The notes beneath the pieces were generated by a model, which was given only the letters and a program-made list of their open reading frames with translations, did no database searches and had not been told where the DNA came from. A stretch of DNA of 64,000 nucleotides from Planktotalea arctica (lineage in GTDB: Bacteria; Pseudomonadota; Alphaproteobacteria; Rhodobacterales; Rhodobacteraceae). Below are positions 54,983-63,033 of this stretch, piece by piece. The translations under genes and the position numbers were made by a program. How positions within the stretch are numbered: position 1 is the stretch's first letter; each line of letters starts with the position of its first letter. The stretch lies in NCBI RefSeq assembly GCF_002105285.1, contig NZ_MUHR01000001.1, positions 62,001-126,000 on the forward strand, given 5' to 3'.

Positions 54983-55801
54983 CTATGGTTTCACGAATTT
55001 CGCACCTGAAATGCCGCGCCCTTCTTGGCTTGCAGCGGCGCGGCTTTCTTGCGTGCCAACTACACTGAAGCGCCCACGCCCTGCCGCAAGCTCAGCGCGC
55101 AAACGCGCAAGCGGGCTCTCTAGCGCAGTGCCGAGCGAGACGGGAATCCCCTTCACTTCGGCCTTAGCAGAGACAACGGAAACGATTTTGGCAGTGTCGC
55201 CCTCGATGCTGAAAATAGGTGCGCCGGACGAGCCGAAATTCACCTCGCACGACATCACCAACACGCCTTTTTGACGCGCCATGACGTGACACAGCTCCTG
55301 CAAGGACGGTGCTTCGGAGCGATCAAGCGCATAGGATACAACGCCGATCTGGTCGCCCTTCTTTGGACGCTCGGCTGTTTCAAAAGGAATGACCTTGGTG
55401 TTGCGAATAGGTCTGTCCAACTCGATCAAGGCCAGATCATTGCGCACGCGGTCGGTCGTCGCTGTGCCGTCATAGACGTAATCGGGATGCGCCACGGCGC
55501 GGCGCACATGGCGATAGGCAGAGGCGCGCCCATCGCGCCAGCCTGCGCGAAATTCCATGGTATCGGTATCGACGCGTGCGCCTGTGTCACGATCATAAAG
55601 GCAATGAGCTGCAGTCAAAACAAGATCGGGCGCAATAAGCGCGCCGGTGCAAAAGCCTTTGCCGGCAACGTCGAGACGGCCAACCGCCTCCCAGCCGCGC
55701 GAATCGTCGCCGGTGTTGAGGCGTTTCAGGCTGCTGGACTGCGCACTGGCGCTATTTGAAAAGGCAAAAGCCCATAAGATCAGAACTACGATCCGCGTCA
55801 T
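54983..55801 (-). CDS. Trypsin-like serine protease (S1 family), tandem paralogue
   Basis: 272 residues from ATG at 55801, which has GGAG five bases upstream; an in-frame ATG seven codons earlier overlaps that site. Signal peptide about 1-20 (VVLILWAFAFSNSASA). Triad: His in LTAAHCLYD, Asp in RNDLALIELDRP, Ser in NFGSSGAPIF. It shares SSSLKRLN/SSSLNPLV and GWEAVGRLD/GLEAVGRLD starts with the next protease, showing duplication. The C-terminus (RAAASQEGRGISGAKFVKP) ends in residues similar to its neighbour's FLKVMK. Confidence 0.9.
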   Translation of the reverse strand: MTRIVVLILWAFAFSNSASAQSSSLKRLNTGDDSRGWEAVGRLDVAGKGFCTGALIAPDLVLTAAHCLYDRDTGARVDTDTMEFRAGWRDGRASAYRHVRRAVAHPDYVYDGTATTDRVRNDLALIELDRPIRNTKVIPFETAERPKKGDQIGVVSYALDRSEAPSLQELCHVMARQKGVLVMSCEVNFGSSGAPIFSIEGDTAKIVSVVSAKAEVKGIPVSLGTALESPLARLRAELAAGRGRFSVVGTQESRAAASQEGRGISGAKFVKP

Positions 55802-55858
55802 GCCGTCTCCAATGCGTTTCAAATAGGATAGAAGCCGGATGCGGCGACAATAAGGCGT

Positions 55859-57178
55859 TTAGCGCAAAATGGGAACGTTCGGTTGGTCTGACGCCCGGTC
55901 CATCTTGGCGGGTTTTGGCCCACCTGTTGCCCAATCCAAAAGCTCGACCGTATGCACAACGGGCACGCCAACTGCAGAGCCGATTTGCATCATGCAGCCG
56001 ATGTTACCTGCGGCGATCACATCGGGGCTTTTCGCCATCAGCGTTTCGACCTTGCGATCCTTTAGCTGGCTGGAAATCTCAGGCTGCATCAGGTTGTACG
56101 TCCCCGCAGAACCGCAGCACAGGTGACTGTCCTTGGGTTCAACGACGGTGAAACCCGCGCGTTTCAGTAAATCTTTTGGCGCTGTTTTGATCTGCTGCCC
56201 ATGCTGGAGCGAGCAGGCCGCGTGATAGGCCACGGTCATCTTTGGTGCGCTGCCCTGAGGTAGATCGAGGGTTTGCAGCACCTCGCTCACATCCTTTGCA
56301 ATGCTTGCCACGCGTTTGGCATCAGCTTCCAGTGGATCACCCGTGAACATATGGCCATAGTCCTTCACGGTCGTGCCGCAGCCAGAAGTGTTGATCACGA
56401 TTGCATCCAATCCGCCTGCATTCATTTCAGCAATCCACGCCTTGATATTCGCCGCCGCCGCCGCGTGGCTTTCGCTTTGCTTGCCCATGTGGTGCGTCAG
56501 CGCGCCGCAACATCCCTGACCCTTCGCAACGACGACTTCGCAGCCGAAGCGCGTCAGCAGCCGAATGGTGGCATCGTTGATATCTGTATCGAGCGCGCGC
56601 TGCGCGCAGCCCGTCATCAGGGCCACGCGTTTGGTTTTTCTAGCCACAGGTGCAAAGCTCTGCGGATCGTCATTGCGGCTCACCGGCGGTACTTGTTTCG
56701 GGGCCATCGCGATCATCGCGCGCAGACGTTTATCGGGGATCAGGCGCACAAAAGGCCGCGCCATTTTCGCACCTAGCAACGCCACACGAAAGCGCATGGG
56801 ATAGGGCAACACGCGCGCCAGTACCCAGCGCAATGCGCGCTCGCTCATTGGGCGTTTATAATTTTCTTCGATATAATTTCGGGCGTGATCCACGAGGTGC
56901 ATGTAATGCACGCCTGACGGACATGTGCTCATGCAGGCAAGGCAACTAAGGCAGCGATCAATATGGCCGACAGTCTTGGCATCGGGAACGCGTCCCGTTT
57001 CCAGCATTTCTTTGATCAGATAGATACGGCCACGCGGACTATCGAGTTCATCCCCAAGAATTTGATAGGTCGGGCAGGTCGCCGTGCAAAAACCGCAATG
57101 CACGCAAGAGCGCAAGATCTGGTTCGAGCGTTGGATCGCAGGATCCTGCATCTGAACATCAGTGAATTCGGTTTTCAT
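55859..57178 (-). CDS. glcF: Glycolate oxidase iron-sulfur subunit GlcF
   Basis: A 439-residue subunit of membrane-associated glycolate dehydrogenase, passing electrons from flavin to quinone. Two [4Fe-4S] motifs: CVHCGFCTATCPTY (residues ~26-39) and CLSCLACMSTCPSG (~76-89). Two CCG cysteine-rich domains follow (GQGCCGALTHHMG, AYHAACSLQHGQQ, LCCGSAGTYNLMQP). It overlaps glcE by 4 bases and ends the operon. Confidence 0.95.
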   Translation of the reverse strand: MKTEFTDVQMQDPAIQRSNQILRSCVHCGFCTATCPTYQILGDELDSPRGRIYLIKEMLETGRVPDAKTVGHIDRCLSCLACMSTCPSGVHYMHLVDHARNYIEENYKRPMSERALRWVLARVLPYPMRFRVALLGAKMARPFVRLIPDKRLRAMIAMAPKQVPPVSRNDDPQSFAPVARKTKRVALMTGCAQRALDTDINDATIRLLTRFGCEVVVAKGQGCCGALTHHMGKQSESHAAAAANIKAWIAEMNAGGLDAIVINTSGCGTTVKDYGHMFTGDPLEADAKRVASIAKDVSEVLQTLDLPQGSAPKMTVAYHAACSLQHGQQIKTAPKDLLKRAGFTVVEPKDSHLCCGSAGTYNLMQPEISSQLKDRKVETLMAKSPDVIAAGNIGCMMQIGSAVGVPVVHTVELLDWATGGPKPAKMDRASDQPNVPILR

Positions 57179-58287
57179 AGCGCGTCTCCCATCAGGCCCG
57201 AGTTGAACAAGCTCTTTGGATCAAAGCGCGCGCGCAGGCCCGCGCTGATCTTGGCAAGCGGGGCAGGCTCGGGGTGGAAGCGGTTAAGTTTGGCAAAACT
57301 CGTATCGCTGGCGCGCATCAGCGTTGCGTGGCCTGCAACACCCATCTTTGCACGGACGTTTTTCCCGCTTGCGACCTCAGCCCAGATCAAGCCACCGCCC
57401 CAATCGAGCATTGCTTTCTCGGGCTGGATCACCTCCAGAACAGCCGGAGCATCGCTTGGTTTGACCGAAATACGCCAAAGATCGCCGCCACCTGCAAAGG
57501 CGCGTGCATCGCGAATATCTCGCCACAGATCTTCACAGATCACTTGATCGTCAATCACCGTGATTTCGCCAAAAGGCGCCAAAACACTGCGCAACTGTTC
57601 TGCCCGATAGCGGGCCGATGCCTCAAACCCCTCAAGGCGCAGCAGCACAGCGCCATCCACATCGCGCACAGCACCGGACACTTCAAAGGCGGATCCAAGC
57701 GCTGCGGACATCGCGGCGACAGTCATGTCCGCCTCCAGTCCTTCCAGACGCAGGCATAGTTGCATCTCTACATCTGGCAGCACCTTGAACGAAATCTCTG
57801 ATAGAACTCCAAGCGTGCCATGCGCGCCGCTCATCAGCTTGACCAGATCATAGCCCGTGACGTTCTTCATCACGCGCCCACCGTTCTTGACCACATTGCC
57901 AGCGCCATCGACAAACCGCACACCCAGCATGAAATCTCGGCAGGCTCCTGCAGAAATCCTGCGCGGGCCTGAAGCATTGCTCGCCGCCACGCCGCCAATC
58001 GTGCTCTCGCCGATGGTGCCAAGTACGTCGCGCAGATCAGAGGGTTCGAAGGCGAGCCTTTGGTTTTCAGCGCTCAAAGCGACTTCAATCTCGGAAATCG
58101 GCGTTCCCGCCCCCGCAACCATCGTCAACGCGCCCGGCTCATAAAGCGAAATACCAGACAAACCATCCGTTTCCAGAACATCGCCCGCTTTGGGTCCAAC
58201 CAGCCGAGTGCCGCCGCCACGAATGGCAAAAGGCGCTGTTGCACCCAAAATCAACTCGGCCAGTTCGGCCTCTGATGTAGCTCTCAT
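57175..58287 (-). CDS. glcE: Glycolate oxidase FAD-binding subunit GlcE
   Basis: A 370-residue PCMH-type FAD subunit. Family features: PFAIRGGGTRLVGPKAGD near the N-terminus, DVLGTIGESTIGGVAASNAS, VKNGGRVMKNVTGYDLVKLM and the C-terminal ARFDPKSLFNSGLMGD. A known partner of GlcD and GlcF; all three are needed in Escherichia coli. It follows glcD after 61 bases, the largest gap in the operon. Confidence 0.94.
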   Translation of the reverse strand: MRATSEAELAELILGATAPFAIRGGGTRLVGPKAGDVLETDGLSGISLYEPGALTMVAGAGTPISEIEVALSAENQRLAFEPSDLRDVLGTIGESTIGGVAASNASGPRRISAGACRDFMLGVRFVDGAGNVVKNGGRVMKNVTGYDLVKLMSGAHGTLGVLSEISFKVLPDVEMQLCLRLEGLEADMTVAAMSAALGSAFEVSGAVRDVDGAVLLRLEGFEASARYRAEQLRSVLAPFGEITVIDDQVICEDLWRDIRDARAFAGGGDLWRISVKPSDAPAVLEVIQPEKAMLDWGGGLIWAEVASGKNVRAKMGVAGHATLMRASDTSFAKLNRFHPEPAPLAKISAGLRARFDPKSLFNSGLMGDAL

Positions 58288-58348
58288 CTTTTCTGGTCCT
58301 CAAACATCTTGGGGGATTCGGCCTTGGCCGATAGGGGCAGGGCCCCCA

Positions 58349-59794
58349 TCATTCGGCGGCCATGGGCGCGCGGCGCAATTCAGACACATCCAGCGGAAAC
58401 ACCTTCGCGGGGTTCAAAAGCCACTTGGAATCAAACACATCCTTCACCGCCATCTGCGCCGCCAAATCCTCTGGCGTATACTGCACGCTCATCAAATCAC
58501 GCTTCTCGATTCCGACCCCATGTTCGCCCGTCAGGCAACCGCCCGCCTCGACGCAGAGCTTCAGAATTTCAGCGCCAAACGCCTCGCACAACTCCAGATC
58601 GCCTTCTTTATTGGCATCAAAAAGGATTAGCGGGTGCATATTGCCGTCCCCTGCATGGAAGACGTTGCCGACATCCAGCCCAAATTCGATCGACAACTCC
58701 CCAATACGGCGCAAGACCATGGGCAAGGAAGACACAGGAATCGTCCCATCTAGGCACATGTAATCGTTGATCTGCCCCATCGCGCCAAAGGCGCTTTTGC
58801 GGCCCAGCCAGATGCGCGCAGCTTCATCTGCGTCCTTTGCCTCGCGAAACTCAACGGGGTTATGGCGCTCTGCAATCGCACGGATCAGCGACAGTTGCGC
58901 GTCGATTTCCGCATCGGAACCTTCAACCTCGATGATCAAAACCGCCTCACACAGGGGATAGCCTGCTTGCGCGTAATTCTCGACCACCTCGATCACGCGG
59001 CGGTCCATGAATTCAATCGCGACGGGCAACACACCTGCCTTGATAATGTCGGATACGCAGGCCCCCGCGACTTCGTTGCTATCAAAGCCCACCAATACGG
59101 GCCGTGCGCCTTCTGGCTTGTGCAGAATGCGAAGGGTTGCTTCCGTGACGACCCCAAGCTGCCCTTCAGAGCCGCAAATAACCCCAAGCAGGTCAAGCCC
59201 GCCACTGTCCAGATGTGCACCGCCTATTTCCACGACTTCGCCGTCCATCATCACCATGGTGACGCCCAGCAGGTTGTTCGTGGTCACGCCGTATTTAAGA
59301 CAATGCGCCCCACCCGAATTCATCGCGATATTGCCGGCAATGGCGCAGGCCAACTGGCTGGAGGGATCGGGCGCATAGAAGAAACCTTCTTCCTCGACTG
59401 CACCGGACACGCTCAGATTGGTGCGCCCCGTCTGCACGCGGATCACGCGGTTGGGGTAATCCGTGTCCAGCACATCATTCATGCGCGCCACGCCAAGGAT
59501 CACGCAGTCCGCCGTTGGCAAGGCGCCCCCCGCAAGCGACGTGCCAGAGCCGCGCGGCACGACAGGGACGTTCATCTCATGACAAATGCGCAGAACCGAA
59601 GAGACTTCGGCAGTCGAGCGCGGCAAGACGGCAAGCAAAGGCGGACATTTATATGCGGTTAGCGCATCGCATTCATAAGCGCGGGTTTCCACTTCGTCAT
59701 GGATCACTGCATCTTCTGGCAGGATATCCAGCAGGTGGCTGACCAATTCTGCCTTGCGAGACAAGACAATCGAATCTGGGCGTGGCATATCCAT
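58349..59794 (-). CDS. glcD: Glycolate oxidase catalytic subunit GlcD
   Basis: A 481-residue FAD-linked oxidase (FAD_binding_4 plus FAD-oxidase_C) that oxidises glycolate to glyoxylate, enabling use of phytoplankton-derived glycolate. Motifs: VPVVPRGSGTSLAGGALPTA, CAIAGNIAMNSGGAHCLKYG, and the C-terminal VGNVFHAGDGNMHPLILFD and GGCLTGEHGVGIEKRD. AAGGAG ends 6 bases before ATG 59794. First gene of glcDEF, behind a candidate promoter/operator. Confidence 0.95.
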   Translation of the reverse strand: MDMPRPDSIVLSRKAELVSHLLDILPEDAVIHDEVETRAYECDALTAYKCPPLLAVLPRSTAEVSSVLRICHEMNVPVVPRGSGTSLAGGALPTADCVILGVARMNDVLDTDYPNRVIRVQTGRTNLSVSGAVEEEGFFYAPDPSSQLACAIAGNIAMNSGGAHCLKYGVTTNNLLGVTMVMMDGEVVEIGGAHLDSGGLDLLGVICGSEGQLGVVTEATLRILHKPEGARPVLVGFDSNEVAGACVSDIIKAGVLPVAIEFMDRRVIEVVENYAQAGYPLCEAVLIIEVEGSDAEIDAQLSLIRAIAERHNPVEFREAKDADEAARIWLGRKSAFGAMGQINDYMCLDGTIPVSSLPMVLRRIGELSIEFGLDVGNVFHAGDGNMHPLILFDANKEGDLELCEAFGAEILKLCVEAGGCLTGEHGVGIEKRDLMSVQYTPEDLAAQMAVKDVFDSKWLLNPAKVFPLDVSELRRAPMAAE

Positions 59795-59811
59795 ACATTG
59801 CTCCTTGATGT

Positions 59812-59836
59812 AATTGGTAATAAAATATAACCAATT
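59812..59836. promoter_or_regulatory. Inverted repeat operator before glcD
   Basis: AATTGGT (59812-59818), 11 bases, ACCAATT (59830-59836). The half-sites TTGGT/ACCAA are those used by FadR-subgroup GntR regulators of 2-hydroxy acid genes, although those sites usually have a 3-base spacer. It overlaps the -10 of the candidate glcD promoter and lies 18 bases before the ATG, as expected for repression. No GntR gene is in the window. Confidence 0.5.
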
Positions 59837-59850
59837 TAGCGCATTGGCAA
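59822..59850 (-). promoter_or_regulatory. Candidate glcDEF promoter
   Basis: Minus strand TTGCCA (59850-59845), 17 bases, TATTTT (59827-59822). The start of transcription would be near 59815, leaving a leader of about 20 bases with AAGGAG. The inverted repeat at 59812-59836 covers the -10 element. Confidence 0.5.
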
Positions 59851-59878
59851 GGTATCTTTTAAGCGCCTATGTGATGGC

Positions 59879-60586
59879 ATGGATATTCTTGATCGCCTCT
59901 CGTTGTTTTCGCCTCTTGATTATAGTGCTTTTGGGCTGCTTGTCGCCCTCTGGATCGCCATCGACTGGCGCATCGAGCATCCCTCTAGCAAACATCCTTC
60001 CGTTTCGGTTGTCATGGCGGATTACCGGCGTGAATGGATGCGCCAGATGATTACCCGCGATCCGCGTATCTTTGATGCGACGATCCTTGGGAACTTGCGT
60101 CAGGGCACCGCGTTTTTTGCGTCGGCTAGCATGATTTCTATTGGCGGCGTGTTGGCTTTGGTCGGCAATAAGGAACAACTGATCGGCATTGCTGATGATC
60201 TGACCCTAAGCCGCGATCCTGATATCGTTTGGGAGATCAAGCTGATGGTCACGCTGTTCTTTGTCACCAACGCATTTCTGAAATTCGTCTGGTCCAACCG
60301 CCTGTTTGGCTATTGCGCCGTCGTCATGTCCTCTGTCCCGAACGAGGTGGATGATCCCAGAACCATGCCTCGTGCGATGAAGGCTGCTGAGATTAATGTT
60401 ACCGCCGCGCGTGGCTTTAACCGCGGTTTGCGCTCGGTATATTTTGGGCTGGCTTCTATCGCATGGCTGGCTGGGCCTATCGCGTTGATTGGAGCGGTTT
60501 TGACCACTTGCCTCGTTCTATGGCGGCGAGAATTCGCATCGCACTCGCGCAGCGTGTTGCTCTCGGGTGACGATCACATCGCTTAA
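59879..60586 (+). CDS. DUF599 family membrane protein
   Basis: 235 residues with about four hydrophobic segments (DYSAFGLLVALWIAIDW, ASASMISIGGVLALVG, LMVTLFFVTNAFLKFVWS and IAWLAGPIALIGAVLTTCLV) and the DUF599 features YRREWMRQMITRDPRIFDA and AARGFNRGLRSVYFGL. Role unknown. It diverges from glcD; the promoter for this side is not clear, and no strong ribosome site precedes the ATG. Confidence 0.87.
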   Translation: MDILDRLSLFSPLDYSAFGLLVALWIAIDWRIEHPSSKHPSVSVVMADYRREWMRQMITRDPRIFDATILGNLRQGTAFFASASMISIGGVLALVGNKEQLIGIADDLTLSRDPDIVWEIKLMVTLFFVTNAFLKFVWSNRLFGYCAVVMSSVPNEVDDPRTMPRAMKAAEINVTAARGFNRGLRSVYFGLASIAWLAGPIALIGAVLTTCLVLWRREFASHSRSVLLSGDDHIA

Positions 60587-60634
60587 CGCGCTTGTGATTG
60601 CCAGAATCGCGCGATGCGCCCTAAGTGGGGGTCT

Positions 60635-60994
60635 ATGAAACACCTGCCAATCCTTTTCGCAGCGCTCATTGCGGCTGCGCCCGCCCTTGCCGAAGCGCCC
60701 AAGGTGATTAACGCTGTCGCCCATTCCACTGGGATGGGTTGGGATTTTGACGTGACGATCGAGCATCCAGATACGGGATGGGATCATTATGCGGATGGCT
60801 GGGAAATCATTGATGCGCAGGGCAAGGTGCTTGGTACGCGCATTTTGCACCATCCTCATGTGAAAGAGCAGCCCTTCACGCGCTCTTTGCGCCACGTTAT
60901 GCTGCCCGATGGCACCCGCGAAGTTTTCATTCGCGTGAAATGTTCAGAGCACGGGTGGAAGGACAGTGGCTATAAGGTGACGCTCACCCGTTAG
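60635..60994 (+). CDS. Small secreted protein of unknown function
   Basis: 119 residues from ATG 60635, preceded by TGGGGGT. Signal peptide about 1-20 (LFAALIAAAPALAEAP). The mature part is rich in His/Asp/Trp (MGWDFDVTIEHPDTGWDHYA, DGWEIIDAQ, LHHPHVKEQPFTRSL) and ends VFIRVKCSEHGWKDSGYKVT; a beta-rich periplasmic fold, possibly metal-binding, is suggested by composition only. I do not recognise the family. Its 3' end overlaps the convergent gene by 4 bases. Confidence 0.7.
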   Translation: MKHLPILFAALIAAAPALAEAPKVINAVAHSTGMGWDFDVTIEHPDTGWDHYADGWEIIDAQGKVLGTRILHHPHVKEQPFTRSLRHVMLPDGTREVFIRVKCSEHGWKDSGYKVTLTR

Positions 60995-63033
60995 CGCCGC
61001 CCCTCGCGCAGCCATGCGGCGAGGATCAGCCCAGAGGCTAAGAGCAACACAAGCCAAGCAGGAAGCAGTGCGGTTTGACGCACGTTCAGTGTCTCGTAAG
61101 CGCCGCGCGGCGTAATCCCGAGCCAACCACGACCTGCCGCAGGACGCCCCTCGCGCACTGTGCGAATACTTGGCAGACCGTCCTCAAGCCGCAAAGCACC
61201 GCCGCGCGCTGCGTCAATGGCCGGGGCTAGCAGGTCTGCTGTCGCGATGGTCTTCTCGAATTCGCGCGGCGCAGCGGGGCCAAGGCCGATCACGGTTTCA
61301 TGTTCGCCGTCATTTAGGCGGTAAAGCCCGATTTCGGCGCCTGTGTGTTGCGCCTCAAAGCGCCCCGGCTCGGTCTGTGTCAGCGCGAGTTCCACTTCGC
61401 TGCCGTCGGGTGCCGTCACGATCACGGGCGGCGCGCGCTCCTCCAATGTCCGGCGAATGATGCGCATGGATTGGCCTGTGGCCTCTGCCATAAGCGCGTC
61501 CTCTTCCAGCTCAGGCTCGCCCATCATCCAATGGGCAAGGCGGCGCAGCAGTTCCAGTTGCGGACCGCCACCCTCGAAGCCACGGCTCCAGAGCCACGCG
61601 TGATCAGAGGCAAGCAGCGCAACGCGACCTTCGCCGACGCGGTCGAGCACCAGTAGCGGGCGCTCATCGACGCCGGTCATGAGCACATTGCCTGCATTCG
61701 GTTCCACTTCGATCTGGCGCATCCAGCGGCCCCAGTTTTCCGCGTTGGGCAGGCCCGCCGTCACGGGATGGCGCGCGCCGAGGTCGCTGACGGTGGGGCG
61801 ATACCCCTCTTCGATCACGCGCGCGCTGGGCGTCGCAGGCATGATCTGCGAGAGCGGCGAGCGGTAAATGCTATCGGCAGAGGCGAAATCCGGCCCGGCA
61901 GCGACCAGCACCGCGCCGCCCTCCTGCACATAGCGCACGACGTTATCGAGGTAGATCGAGGGCAGGATGCCGCGCCTCTTGTAGCGATCAAAGATGATCA
62001 GATCGAAATCCTCGATCTTGTCGAGAAACAATTCGCGTGTGGGGAAGGCGATAAGGGACAACTCGCTGACGGGTACGCCGTCCTGTTTCTCTGGGGGACG
62101 CAGAATGGTGAAATGCACCAGATCAACCGAGCTGTCCGATTTCAGCAGATTGCGCCATGTGCGCCCGCCTGCATGCGGCTCACCCGAGACGAGCAGTACG
62201 CGCAGGCGATCGCGCACGCCGTTCATCTGAATGAGCGCAGTGTTGTTGCGCGCGGTCAATTCGCCCTCCGCTTCGGGAACGGAGAACTGGATCACGTTGC
62301 GCCCGCCGTGGGGCAGCGTGAGGGGCAGATCGATTTCCGCATCTATCGGCACTTCAAAGCGCTGGGGCGGCGCGCCGTCGATGGAAATTTCCAGCGGCGC
62401 AAAGCCCGTACTGGATGGCGCAGCGCCCATGTCCTCGATCTTGAGCGTGAGGGTGACAGGTTCGCCCAGAATGGCAAAAGCAGGGGCGTTGGTGACGCTG
62501 AGGCGGCGGTCCCAATCGGTGCTTTTTCCGCTTAGCAGCAGGTGCAAGGGCGCAGGCATGTCCGGCGCGCGTTCCAGATCATGCACGCGCCCGTCGCTTA
62601 GCAGGAACGCGCCTGCGATGCGCGCTTGGGGTAGTTCGGCAAGGGTCTCGCCAAGCACCGTCATAAGCTGCGTACCTGCATCGCCCTCGCTATCGGGAAC
62701 AGTCACGCGCACCACTTGCGTGCCCGCGCGCTGCGCCAAAAGCGCGTCGAGCGCATCTGCGGCATCCTTGGTGACGCCCGCGCGCTCTGCCAGGTTTTGG
62801 GAGGCGGTTTCATCGCTGATGATCACGACGATATCGTCAAGGCTACCACGTTCCTCGCGTTGCAGACTTGGCCCTGTCAACGCAGCAATAACCACAAATC
62901 CTGAAAGCCCGCGAAGCCATGCACCAGAAAGCCTGCGCCAGAGCGAAAGCACGAGGCCAGCAAACACCACAACAGCCGCCGCTAACAGCAACGACATGGG
63001 AACGAGCGAATCGAAAACGATGGTCTGGGTCAT
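60991..63033 (-). CDS. Large membrane protein with GATase-like periplasmic domain
   Basis: 680 residues: two N-terminal helices (MSLLLAAAVVVFAGLVLSLW and LSGFVVIAALTGP), a large extracytoplasmic region and a C-terminal helix (LLPAWLVLLLASGLILAAWL). The middle (RLRVLLVSGEPHAGGRTWRN, LIIFDRYKRRGILPSIYLDN, YVQEGGAVLVAAGPDFAS, VALLASDHAWLWSRGFEGGG) is typical of the glutamine amidotransferase-like membrane proteins beside DUF4159/BatA genes. Catalytic Cys of GATases is not seen, so enzymatic activity is unlikely. The start overlaps the DUF4159 gene stop by ATGA. Confidence 0.8.
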   Translation of the reverse strand: MTQTIVFDSLVPMSLLLAAAVVVFAGLVLSLWRRLSGAWLRGLSGFVVIAALTGPSLQREERGSLDDIVVIISDETASQNLAERAGVTKDAADALDALLAQRAGTQVVRVTVPDSEGDAGTQLMTVLGETLAELPQARIAGAFLLSDGRVHDLERAPDMPAPLHLLLSGKSTDWDRRLSVTNAPAFAILGEPVTLTLKIEDMGAAPSSTGFAPLEISIDGAPPQRFEVPIDAEIDLPLTLPHGGRNVIQFSVPEAEGELTARNNTALIQMNGVRDRLRVLLVSGEPHAGGRTWRNLLKSDSSVDLVHFTILRPPEKQDGVPVSELSLIAFPTRELFLDKIEDFDLIIFDRYKRRGILPSIYLDNVVRYVQEGGAVLVAAGPDFASADSIYRSPLSQIMPATPSARVIEEGYRPTVSDLGARHPVTAGLPNAENWGRWMRQIEVEPNAGNVLMTGVDERPLLVLDRVGEGRVALLASDHAWLWSRGFEGGGPQLELLRRLAHWMMGEPELEEDALMAEATGQSMRIIRRTLEERAPPVIVTAPDGSEVELALTQTEPGRFEAQHTGAEIGLYRLNDGEHETVIGLGPAAPREFEKTIATADLLAPAIDAARGGALRLEDGLPSIRTVREGRPAAGRGWLGITPRGAYETLNVRQTALLPAWLVLLLASGLILAAWLREGRR

